From contig CALGNW010000266.1 of assembly GCA_937958345.1 (NCBI GenBank), positions 1-25,569 of the forward strand: 25,569 nt of DNA, written 5' to 3'. Below, one piece after another: positions 16,438-23,109 of this stretch. Within the stretch, counting starts at the first letter, position 1; each line of letters opens with the position of its first letter. The notes under the pieces are model-generated. The model searched no databases, had not been told where the DNA came from, and was given only the letters and a program-made list of their open reading frames with translations. This DNA is from an uncultured Neomegalonema sp. (GTDB lineage: Bacteria; Pseudomonadota; Alphaproteobacteria; Rhodobacterales; Rhodobacteraceae). The position numbers and the translations under genes are program-made.

Positions 16438-17711
16438 AGCGCCAATCCTTCGCGGCGCTTTAGCGGTTTGGCGAAGAGTGCCGCCAGATCACCGGCTTGC
16501 TCGTAACCGTGGATCGGGGTGAAGACCAATTCGATGGCCCATTTCGTCGCCAGCCCCTCGGCCTCCAGCGGGTTTGCCAGGCCAAGACCGCAGACGGTCA
16601 GGTCGGGGCGCGCCGCGCGGCAGCGGTCAAGCTGAAGATCGACGTCCTGCCCCTCGGACAACACCGGTCCCTCGGCAATCAGATCAAGATCGGGACCAAC
16701 CAGATCGCGATGGATATAGGGTGCGCCGATTTCAATAGCCGACATACCGCATTCGCGCGTCAGGAACCGGGCGAGCGGGATTTCAAGCTGAGAATCAGGG
16801 AAGAAGAAAACCGATTTGCCGTTAAGGCGTTCCGATGCAGCGGCAATCGCCTTAAGCGCACGGGCGCGGGGCGCGGCGGTTACTTCGTCGAACTTTTCGG
16901 GGCTGACATTAAAGGCATCGGCCACCGCACGCAGCCAAGCCGTCGTGCCCTCTTCGCCGAACGGGAACGGCGCGGCAAGATGATGTGCGCCGCGTCCGGT
17001 CAATGCGCCGGTTGTTGCGCCCAAGAACGGCTGTGCGACGATGAATTTCGTGTTCGGTCCGATGCCGACCTCGACATCGGCACTGCGCGACGGCAGCGCC
17101 CGAACGACGGGCACACCCAGTTGCCCGATCAGGCCGACGAGCTGATCCTCGACAACATCAGGCAGCGCACCGACAAGCAGCAGTTGCTCGGCATCGGTTT
17201 GCGGCAGAACCGGAACCATCGACGCGAGGCATTCGTCTTCGCCCTGGGTGAAGGTCGTTTCAATGCCCGAGCCGGTGAAGTTGAGCACGCGCACTTGCGG
17301 AGCATGGGCTTGGGTCAGACGCTCTGCCGCGCGGCTGAGGTCGAGCTTGATCACCTCGGACGGGCACGACCCGACGAGGAAAAGCTGTCGGATATCAGGA
17401 CGGCGTGCCAGCAAACGGGCGACCTCGCGGTCCAGTTCTTCGTTCGCGTCGGCCAGTCCGGCGAGGTCTTTTTCCTCAAGGATCGCTGTCCCGAAACGCG
17501 GTTCGGCAAAGATCATCACGCCCGCAGCGGATTGCAGCAGGTGGGCGCAGGTGCGCGAGCCGACCACAAGGAAGAACGCATCCTGAATTTTGCGGTGCAG
17601 CCAGACGATGCTGGTCAGGCCGCAGAAAACCTCGCGCTGCCCGCGCTGCTTAAGGACGGGTGCGTCGCCGCAGCCGACCGCCGGAGCCTTGACGGGCGCA
17701 AAGGCGTTCAT
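16434..17711 (-). CDS. bchN: Dark-operative protochlorophyllide reductase subunit N
   Basis: BchN is the NifD-like partner of BchB. The 425-residue protein keeps all three cysteines for the shared [4Fe-4S] cluster: C30 (REVFCGLTS), C55 (GSRTCAHLL) and C116 (LVGSCPSEV). They are offset by four residues from the Rhodobacter numbering. The ATG at 17711 overlaps the bchF stop by 4 bp (ATGA) and the gene ends in a 4-bp overlap with bchB, so bchF, bchN and bchB are probably translationally coupled. Confidence 0.96.
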   Translation of the reverse strand: MNAFAPVKAPAVGCGDAPVLKQRGQREVFCGLTSIVWLHRKIQDAFFLVVGSRTCAHLLQSAAGVMIFAEPRFGTAILEEKDLAGLADANEELDREVARLLARRPDIRQLFLVGSCPSEVIKLDLSRAAERLTQAHAPQVRVLNFTGSGIETTFTQGEDECLASMVPVLPQTDAEQLLLVGALPDVVEDQLVGLIGQLGVPVVRALPSRSADVEVGIGPNTKFIVAQPFLGATTGALTGRGAHHLAAPFPFGEEGTTAWLRAVADAFNVSPEKFDEVTAAPRARALKAIAAASERLNGKSVFFFPDSQLEIPLARFLTRECGMSAIEIGAPYIHRDLVGPDLDLIAEGPVLSEGQDVDLQLDRCRAARPDLTVCGLGLANPLEAEGLATKWAIELVFTPIHGYEQAGDLAALFAKPLKRREGLAL

Positions 17712-18217
17712 GCCGTCACCGCATCATCAGGCGCGGAGGCGGTCTGCCCTAAACGGGCAAGGCGGAACTTCCAGATAAACTGCGCGGCATTCACGACGTA
17801 AGCGGCGTAGGCCGCCAGTGCCAGCACCATCAGCGCGGACGGCGCGAGCCAGCCCGTAAACAAGGCAACCAGATAGGCGGTGTGCAACGCAATCACGAGA
17901 AAGCTGACGACATCTTCCCAGAAGAAGGCCGGAGCCAGAAGGTACTGGCCGAAGACGACCTTTTCCCAAATCGCCCCCGTCACCATGATCGTATAGAGAA
18001 GCACGGTTTTGATAATGACCGAGAGGGTCGCGGCATCGTATCCGACGCCTGTCGCGAGATAGCGCAGAACCAGCACGAGCGAGACAAGGAAGACCAGAAA
18101 CTGGATCGGCGCGAGAATCGCCTGAACAGTCGTCCAGACAGTCGTATCACGGCGCCTTCTCTCCTCCGGAGAGTAAAGCCCTGAACGCTTTTCATTTTTT
18201 GTCTGGTGGATCGGCAC
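17708..18217 (-). CDS. bchF: 2-vinyl bacteriochlorophyllide hydratase
   Basis: BchF adds water to the 3-vinyl group on the route to the 3-acetyl of bacteriochlorophyll a. The 169-residue membrane protein shows four to five hydrophobic segments. The family stretches LYSPEERRRRDTTVWTTVQ (about 14-32), TGAIWEKVVFGQYLLAPAFFWEDVVS (by its ends, about 80-105) and AAQFIWKFRLARL near the end are clear. It starts with GTG at 18217, with GGGGA 8 bases upstream. It is the first gene of the minus-strand superoperon and lies about 30 bp below a predicted promoter that overlaps a PpsR palindrome. Confidence 0.95.
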   Translation of the reverse strand: MPIHQTKNEKRSGLYSPEERRRRDTTVWTTVQAILAPIQFLVFLVSLVLVLRYLATGVGYDAATLSVIIKTVLLYTIMVTGAIWEKVVFGQYLLAPAFFWEDVVSFLVIALHTAYLVALFTGWLAPSALMVLALAAYAAYVVNAAQFIWKFRLARLGQTASAPDDAVTA

Positions 18218-18251
18218 GCCGTCGTTCCCCGCGAAGCTGTTTAGCCCGTTC

Positions 18252-18280
18252 AGCTAACGCCACGCAAACCAAACTGTCAA
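18252..18280 (-). promoter_or_regulatory. Predicted bchF promoter, -35 inside the PpsR palindrome
   Basis: On the minus strand a perfect -35 hexamer TTGACA (18280-18275) forms one end of the palindrome. A 17-base spacer leads to TTAGCT (18257-18252), a poor -10. Transcription would start near 18245, giving bchF a leader of about 28 bases with a weak ribosome site. A PpsR tetramer bound here would cover the -35. The -35 is seen; start site and control are inferred. Confidence 0.45.
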
Positions 18281-18298
18281 CTTTTTCTGACAGTTTGG
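18269..18298. promoter_or_regulatory. PpsR/CrtJ operator upstream of bchF (site 1)
   Basis: The core TGT-N12-ACA occupies 18275-18292 and matches the fuller consensus TGTC-N10-GACA. The palindrome extends well beyond the core: CCAAACTGTCA (18269-18279) and TGACAGTTTGG (18288-18298) are perfect 11-base arms around 8 bases. PpsR and CrtJ are known to bind such palindromes and repress pigment genes in oxygen or light. The ppsR gene nearby encodes the expected binding protein. Confidence 0.88.
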
Positions 18299-18450
18299 CG
18301 ATATCGCCATCCAGACACTCTGAAGTGGAAATTTTTGATTTAGTGTACAGATTCAAAGCATTAAAATGTTAACCGAAATACCACCCCCGGAAGGGCGCTG
18401 TTGAAAATGGCGGAAAATCCGGAAATCTGCACAGTTTGCGTGCGTCAATC

Positions 18451-18468
18451 TGTCTAATTGAGTTGACA
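18451..18468. promoter_or_regulatory. PpsR/CrtJ operator upstream of ppaA (site 2)
   Basis: A second TGT-N12-ACA core, TGTC at 18451 to GACA ending at 18468, lies 176 bp (centre to centre) from site 1. Its right end forms a perfect TTGACA (18463-18468) pointing towards ppaA. A lone half-site, ACAGTTTG (18431-18438), lies just to the left. The two full sites and their distance allow cooperative binding or looping across the divergent control region. Confidence 0.82.
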
Positions 18469-18491
18469 TTTTAGCCCCGCACGGAAAGGAT
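18463..18491 (+). promoter_or_regulatory. Possible ppaA promoter
   Basis: TTGACA (18463-18468) is a perfect -35 and is followed after 17 bases by AAGGAT (18486-18491), a weak -10. If used, transcription would begin near 18498, after the GTG at 18493 taken as the ppaA start. Either the promoter is elsewhere or translation starts later, for example at ATG 18565. Confidence 0.35.
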
Positions 18492-18492
18492 C

Positions 18493-19371
18493 GTGGCGGG
18501 TTGGGCACAGATTTTTCGTGCCGGTGACGGGCCCGGACGACTCCCTTTCGACGAGGCTTTCGGTATGGCGCAGACATTGAGGACGACGCGAGGGACGCCG
18601 CACCCGTCGAGTCCGACCGTCAAAGAACTGGCGAGTCTCGCGCTTGCGCAGCTTGCCGCCGGCGGGGGCCGTCCCGAACTGCCGACAAAGGGAGACGAGG
18701 CGCAGGCACTGTGCGATGCGCTGTTCGACAAGCCCGAGTCCGCCTATTACGCCCTGATCGTGAAAATGATCGCCGAGGGCATCAGCTCGACCGACCTGAT
18801 CGACCGGATTGTCCCGGATGCGGTGCGGATATTGGGCGAGGCATGGCTGTCCGACAGCCGCAGTTTTGCCGACGTGACCATCGGGTCATCGCGCCTGCAG
18901 CAGACTGTCAGAAACCTGGGTGCGCGCCATGAAAAAGACGGGTTGAGCGCGCCAACAGGACATAATGCGCTGTTGATTGTGCCCGACCCCGAACAGCATA
19001 CGTTGGGTGCATTCATCATCGCCAATCAACTGAGGCGGCGGGGCGTGTGGGTTCAGATGGCCTTTGAATGTGACGGACGCCAGCTTGACGCCGTTTTTGA
19101 CGAACATGCGTTCTCGATGATCGGACTGTCGCTGGGGACCGAGCAATCGCTGGCCCGCGCGCCCTCGCTTATCCGCGAGATTCGCGGCCTGAAGGCCCGA
19201 GCGCCGGTGATCCTCGGCGGATCGGTTCTGACGGACCTGACCCCCGACGATGTTACGGCCATCGGGGCGGACTTTAAGGCGGACGGAGCGGACGAGGCTC
19301 TTGAGTATTGCGAGATTTCGATGCGCGACACACCGCAGCCCCTGCTGCGGCAATGCGTGAACGCCTGATAC
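18493..19371 (+). CDS. ppaA: PpaA/AerR-type cobalamin-binding antirepressor of PpsR
   Basis: The protein (292 codons or fewer, depending on the start) has a helical middle part with W118 in GEAWLSDSRSFADVT, followed by a B12-binding Rossmann domain (about 158-275). PDPEQHTLGAFI contains E-x-H-x-x-G with H169, the likely axial ligand to cobalt. SLSLG-like IGLSLGTEQS and VILGGSVL follow. AerR and PpaA proteins bind cobalamin (heme has also been reported) and relieve PpsR/CrtJ repression. It sits directly upstream of ppsR, the usual pairing. GTG 18493 has GGAAAGG close upstream; ATG 18565, with GAGG 8 bases ahead, is an alternative. The stop codon TGA ends at about 19369-19371, before a 25-bp gap to ppsR. 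Confidence 0.88.
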
Positions 19372-19395
19372 ATTTTTTAGGACGGAAATATCGCC

Positions 19396-20808
19396 TTGGC
19401 GAACGTGAAGAAAAGAACTTTCCCCTCCCCTCACGGGGCAAACGGGCCGGCAACGCCGATGGGTCGCGCGCTTCGCAGCGCGAACGATATCGTTATTATC
19501 CTGAGCCCTGACCGTATCGTCGAAGACATTCATATCAACACGCCGGATTCGCCCGGCGCGACGCTGGATCACTGGCGCGGCAAGCCGATTGAAAACTGGC
19601 TGACAACCGAAAGCAAACCCAAGCTGTATCACCGGCTGGAGGCGTTGATCGACGGCAGCCAGGCGGTCTCGGCCTCGGTCGAGTTGAACCATTCGGACGC
19701 CGAGGCGTGGGAATTCCCCGTGCGCTATACCATCGAGCCGGACGAGGACAGCGGCGGCTTTATCATGGTGGGCCGCGATTTGCGCGCGACCGCCGAAGTG
19801 CAGCAACAACTGGTTCGCGCGCAACTCGCGCTGGAAAAAGAATACGAAAAGCATCGCGATTTCGAAACGCGCTATCGCGTCCTGCGGGATACGATGACGG
19901 ATGCCGTGATCTTTATTGATGCGTCGAACGGGCGGATACTCGATCTGAATCCTCAGGCCGCAAAGCTGTTGGGCGTCAAGGTCGACGGGCTGGCAGGTCT
20001 GTCCGTGAATTCGGTTATGCAAATTGACGGGGGGCGTCCCGCGCTGGAACTGTTGCTTTCAACGGCATCGGATCGCGACACGAATCCGGTTGCCGCAACG
20101 GTGGCGCAATCGAAGGAGACGCTGGCGCTGCATCCGACGCTGTTCCGCTCTGCCGGTGACATGATGCTGTTGTGCCGCATGAAGGCGGAGAAAGCCGATT
20201 CTCCGGTTCCCGAGGACCTGCTGCTGGCGTTGAACACGCTTTACCAGCGCGGATCCGATGCGGTGGTCATTACCGACTCACGCGGGGCGATCCGGCATGC
20301 AAACGAAGGCTTCCTCATTCTGTGCGACGTTGTCCAAAGCGCCGACCTGAAGAACAAGATGCTGGGTGATTTCCTGCTGCGGGGAACCATCGACCAGAAG
20401 GTTCTGCTGGAAACAGCCGCACAAACCGGACGGATCAAGACGTTTTCAACCAAGCTGAAAAGCGCCCATGGCGGCGAGGTCGAGGTTGAAATTGCGGCCA
20501 CGCACCTGAATGACCGCCCTGACCCCTATTTCGGCTTTGTCCTGCGCGACCGCTCGCGCAGCGAAACGGTGGCCGGTTCGGGCGGCAATGACGAAGCCAT
20601 GAACAATGCGATGGAGCTGGTCGGAACCGCACCTTTGAAAGAGCTGGTCGCGGCGACCGCCGATGTCGTGGAAAAAATGTGTATCGAGACAGCCGTCAAA
20701 CTGACCGATAACAACCGCGTTGCGGCCGCGGAACTGCTGGGCCTGTCACGGCAAAGCTTTTATGTGCGGTTGCGCAAATACGGCTTGCTGAAGAAGGGCG
20801 AGGACTAG
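19396..20808 (+). CDS. ppsR: Transcriptional repressor PpsR/CrtJ
   Basis: The 470-residue regulator has an N-terminal PAS-like region, a glutamine-rich linker EVQQQLVRAQLALEKEYE (about 134-151), two further PAS domains (about 155-262 and 275-390) and a C-terminal Fis-type helix-turn-helix (about 428-466, NNRVAAAELLGLSRQSFYVR). Two redox-linked cysteines match those of the Rhodobacter protein: C260 in AGDMMLLCRM and C429 in VEKMCIETA, next to the DNA-binding helix. PpsR binds TGT-N12-ACA, and four such palindromes lie in this window. The listed TTG start lacks a good ribosome site; the next ATG is at codon 22 (19459), also without one. Homologues support a start near either. Confidence 0.95.
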   Translation: MANVKKRTFPSPHGANGPATPMGRALRSANDIVIILSPDRIVEDIHINTPDSPGATLDHWRGKPIENWLTTESKPKLYHRLEALIDGSQAVSASVELNHSDAEAWEFPVRYTIEPDEDSGGFIMVGRDLRATAEVQQQLVRAQLALEKEYEKHRDFETRYRVLRDTMTDAVIFIDASNGRILDLNPQAAKLLGVKVDGLAGLSVNSVMQIDGGRPALELLLSTASDRDTNPVAATVAQSKETLALHPTLFRSAGDMMLLCRMKAEKADSPVPEDLLLALNTLYQRGSDAVVITDSRGAIRHANEGFLILCDVVQSADLKNKMLGDFLLRGTIDQKVLLETAAQTGRIKTFSTKLKSAHGGEVEVEIAATHLNDRPDPYFGFVLRDRSRSETVAGSGGNDEAMNNAMELVGTAPLKELVAATADVVEKMCIETAVKLTDNNRVAAAELLGLSRQSFYVRLRKYGLLKKGED

Positions 20809-20876
20809 GTTCGGGGCGCGGCCCGCCGCGACCTTTCGTCCGCTTTGGCATCCAGATACCGCTTTCAATTCCAAAC

Positions 20877-20894
20877 TGTAATGTTATCGTTACA
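20877..20894. promoter_or_regulatory. PpsR/CrtJ operator immediately before bchG (site 3)
   Basis: TGT (20877-20879), 12 bases, ACA (20892-20894). The left half is part of CCAAACTGT (20871-20879), identical to the extended half-site of site 1. The site ends two bases before the bchG ATG at 20897, so no ribosome-binding site fits between them. Confidence 0.78.
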
Positions 20895-20896
20895 CT

Positions 20897-21802
20897 ATGA
20901 CTGTAACGGAAATCGAACATACCCGGCGACTGCCTGCGCCTGCCGCGATGCTGGAGCTGATCAAGCCGATAACGTGGTTCCCGCCGATGTGGGCCTATCT
21001 GTGCGGTGCGGTTTCCAGCGGGATCTCGCCGTCAGGACGCTGGTTCGAGATTGTTTTGGGCGTCGCGCTGGCGGGACCGATTGTCTGCGGCATGAGTCAG
21101 GCCGCCAATGACTGGTGCGACCGGCATGTCGATGCCATCAACGAACCCTATCGCCCGATTCCCTCGGGCCGTATTCCCGGCAAATGGGGTCTGTGGATCG
21201 CGCTGGCGATGAGTGCCCTGTCACTGCTGGTCGGGTCTTTCCTCGGGACATGGGGTTTTATCGCGACCGTCTTCGGCGTGTTGTGCGCATGGGCCTATTC
21301 CGCCCCTCCGGTCCGGTTGAAGCGGTCGGGATGGTGGGGGCCGGGTCTGGTCGGATTGTGTTACGAGGGGCTGCCGTGGTTTACCGGCGCGGCGGTACTG
21401 GCCGCCGGATTGCCGACCGCCGAAGTAATCCTCGTCGCCCTGATGTACGCGCTGGGCGCACACGGGATCATGACTCTCAACGATTTCAAGGCCCTTGAGG
21501 GTGACAGGCAGACGGGTGTCAATTCTCTGCCCGTCACGCTGGGGCCGGAGCGGGCGGCGCAGGTTGCCTGTATCGGCATGGCGACGCCGCAGGCCGTGGT
21601 GATCGGCCTTTTGTTTTACTGGGGCATGCCGGTTTACGCGCTGGCGGTTGCCGCATTGCTGATCGGCCAGATTTTCGCGATGCGCGTTCTGCTGCGCGAT
21701 CCCGAAGGAAAGGCCCCCTGGTACAATGCCGTCGGTGTGACGATGTTCGTCAGCGGCATGATGGTCACCGCCTTTGCCCTCAGATCATTAGGAGCCGCAT
21801 GA
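20897..21802 (+). CDS. bchG: Bacteriochlorophyll a synthase (geranylgeranyl transferase)
   Basis: BchG, a UbiA-type membrane prenyltransferase, esterifies bacteriochlorophyllide a with geranylgeranyl diphosphate. The 301-residue protein has about eight or nine hydrophobic helices and both aspartate-rich motifs: NDWCDRHVDAINEPYRPIPSG (by its ends, about 71-91) and NDFKALEGD (about 195-203). LELIKPITWFPPMWAYLCG near the N-terminus is nearly invariant in BchG. The ATG at 20897 gives an N-terminus of family-like length, but there is no Shine-Dalgarno sequence: the preceding bases are a PpsR palindrome. ATG 20948 (codon 18) is the only nearby alternative. Leaderless translation is possible. Confidence 0.94.
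   Translation: MTVTEIEHTRRLPAPAAMLELIKPITWFPPMWAYLCGAVSSGISPSGRWFEIVLGVALAGPIVCGMSQAANDWCDRHVDAINEPYRPIPSGRIPGKWGLWIALAMSALSLLVGSFLGTWGFIATVFGVLCAWAYSAPPVRLKRSGWWGPGLVGLCYEGLPWFTGAAVLAAGLPTAEVILVALMYALGAHGIMTLNDFKALEGDRQTGVNSLPVTLGPERAAQVACIGMATPQAVVIGLLFYWGMPVYALAVAALLIGQIFAMRVLLRDPEGKAPWYNAVGVTMFVSGMMVTAFALRSLGAA
20902..20919. promoter_or_regulatory. PpsR/CrtJ-type palindrome inside the start of bchG (site 4)
   Basis: TGT (20902-20904), 12 bases, ACA (20917-20919), only 7 bases after site 3. CGTTACA (20888-20894) and TGTAACG (20902-20908) also form a 7-base inverted repeat centred on the start codon. Paired CrtJ palindromes about 8 bases apart are known to bind cooperatively in Rhodobacter. 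The core match is seen; binding is inferred. Confidence 0.55.
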
Positions 21803-23109
21803 TGAAGCTGTCCTGGTTTTCGATCGTCCGCCTCGGCCTGATCCAAATGTCGCTGGGGGCGATTGTCGTACTGACGACATCGACGCTGAACCGTCTGATG
21901 GTGGTCGAAATGGCTCTGCCCGCGATCCTGCCCGGATTTCTGGTGGCGCTGCATTACGGCATTCAGATCACGCGCCCCAACTGGGGCTTTTTGTCCGACA
22001 TGGGCGGCAACCGGACCAAGTGGATCATCGGCGGAATGGCCGCGCTGGCGCTGGGCGGACTGGCCGCGACGGTCGGGACCGTTCTGATCGCCGGACAATT
22101 TGCGCTGGGCCTTGCCGTGTCGATCCTTGCCTATGCGCTGATCGGGCTGGGCGTCGGAGCATCGGGCACGTCATTGCTGGCACTGCTGGCGACGGCAACA
22201 GAACCGCGCCGCCGCGCCGCCGCCGCAACCATCACATGGCTGATGATGATTTTCGGCATCGCGCTGACCGCCACAATCGTTGGCAAGATGCTTGATCCGT
22301 ATTCGCCTGCGCTGTTGCTGAAGATTGTCGCCGTTGTTGTCGGGGCTGCGTTTTTACTGACCTGCCTCGCCATTTGGGGAATCGAGCGGCGGGTGGTTGC
22401 CGAACCGCGCGACGAGGCCGCGGTCCCGTTTATGACCGGCCTGCGCGAGATATGGGGCGAGCGCGATGCGCGTCATTTCACGATCTTCGTGTTTCTGTCG
22501 ATGGTCGCGTATTTTATGCAGGAACTGATCTTGGAGCCTTACGCGGGCCTGGTCTTTGCCTTTACGCCGGGCGAGTCGACCGCCCTGTCCGGCGCGCAGA
22601 ACGGCGGGGTGTTTATGGGCATGCTGACCGTCGGAATCGCCGCAACCGGATTGAAAATCGGTTCGCTGCGGTTCTGGGTCACCTTCGGGTGTCTGGCGTC
22701 GGCTGTTGCCCTCGGCATCATCGCGCTGCTGGGGCAGACGGGCGCGGGTGCGCCGCTGTCGCAGGCGGTCATGTTCCTCGGATTTTCGAACGGTATCTTT
22801 GCCGTCGCCGCCATCGGATCAATGATGCAACTCGCCGGTCAGGGCCGCACGGGACGCGAGGGAACGCGCATGGGCCTGTGGGGTGCGGCGCAAGCCATCG
22901 CCGCAGGCTTTGGCGGATTGTTCGGCGCGGGCGCGGTGGATGCCGCGCGCCTGTTCATCGGGTCGGACGGCACGGCCTATGGCATCGTCTTTTTGTTTGA
23001 AGCCGCCCTCTTTCTTATCGCCGCTGCCGTCGCGCTTCGCGTGATCTCCGGCAAACCTCGGGTCGAACGACCCCTCACCCAAGGAGAATTTTCATGCGCT
23101 ACGATGTAG
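21799..23109 (+). CDS. PUCC-family transporter-like protein between bchG and bchP
   Basis: A 436-residue protein of about 12 hydrophobic helices, in the PUCC branch of the major facilitator superfamily. It shares the signature STLNRLMVVE (about 28-37) with LhaA (TLNRVMIVE), and has the loop ITRPNWGFLSDMGGNRTKWIIGG (by its ends). Genes of this type commonly sit between bchG and bchP and are thought to act in light-harvesting assembly or pigment handling; the precise role is not settled. AGGAG lies 5 bases before ATG 21799, which overlaps the bchG stop by 4 bp; a second ATG follows directly at 21802. Its 3' end overlaps bchP by 16 bp. Confidence 0.9.
   Translation: MMKLSWFSIVRLGLIQMSLGAIVVLTTSTLNRLMVVEMALPAILPGFLVALHYGIQITRPNWGFLSDMGGNRTKWIIGGMAALALGGLAATVGTVLIAGQFALGLAVSILAYALIGLGVGASGTSLLALLATATEPRRRAAAATITWLMMIFGIALTATIVGKMLDPYSPALLLKIVAVVVGAAFLLTCLAIWGIERRVVAEPRDEAAVPFMTGLREIWGERDARHFTIFVFLSMVAYFMQELILEPYAGLVFAFTPGESTALSGAQNGGVFMGMLTVGIAATGLKIGSLRFWVTFGCLASAVALGIIALLGQTGAGAPLSQAVMFLGFSNGIFAVAAIGSMMQLAGQGRTGREGTRMGLWGAAQAIAAGFGGLFGAGAVDAARLFIGSDGTAYGIVFLFEAALFLIAAAVALRVISGKPRVERPLTQGEFSCATM

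Noticed and set aside
16497..17801. 434-residue plus-strand frame opposite bchN and the end of bchF
   Set aside because: Crosses two real genes on the other strand and shows no family features.
18299..18450. FnrL site or small RNA in the AT-rich middle of the divergent region
   Set aside because: No TTGAT-N4-ATCAA match was found, and there is no clear hairpin with a T-run. This 150-bp stretch otherwise shows only a lone half-site (18431-18438).
18886..20022. 378-residue minus-strand frame opposite ppaA and ppsR
   Set aside because: Antisense to two recognised regulators and spans the gap between them; product is not recognisable.
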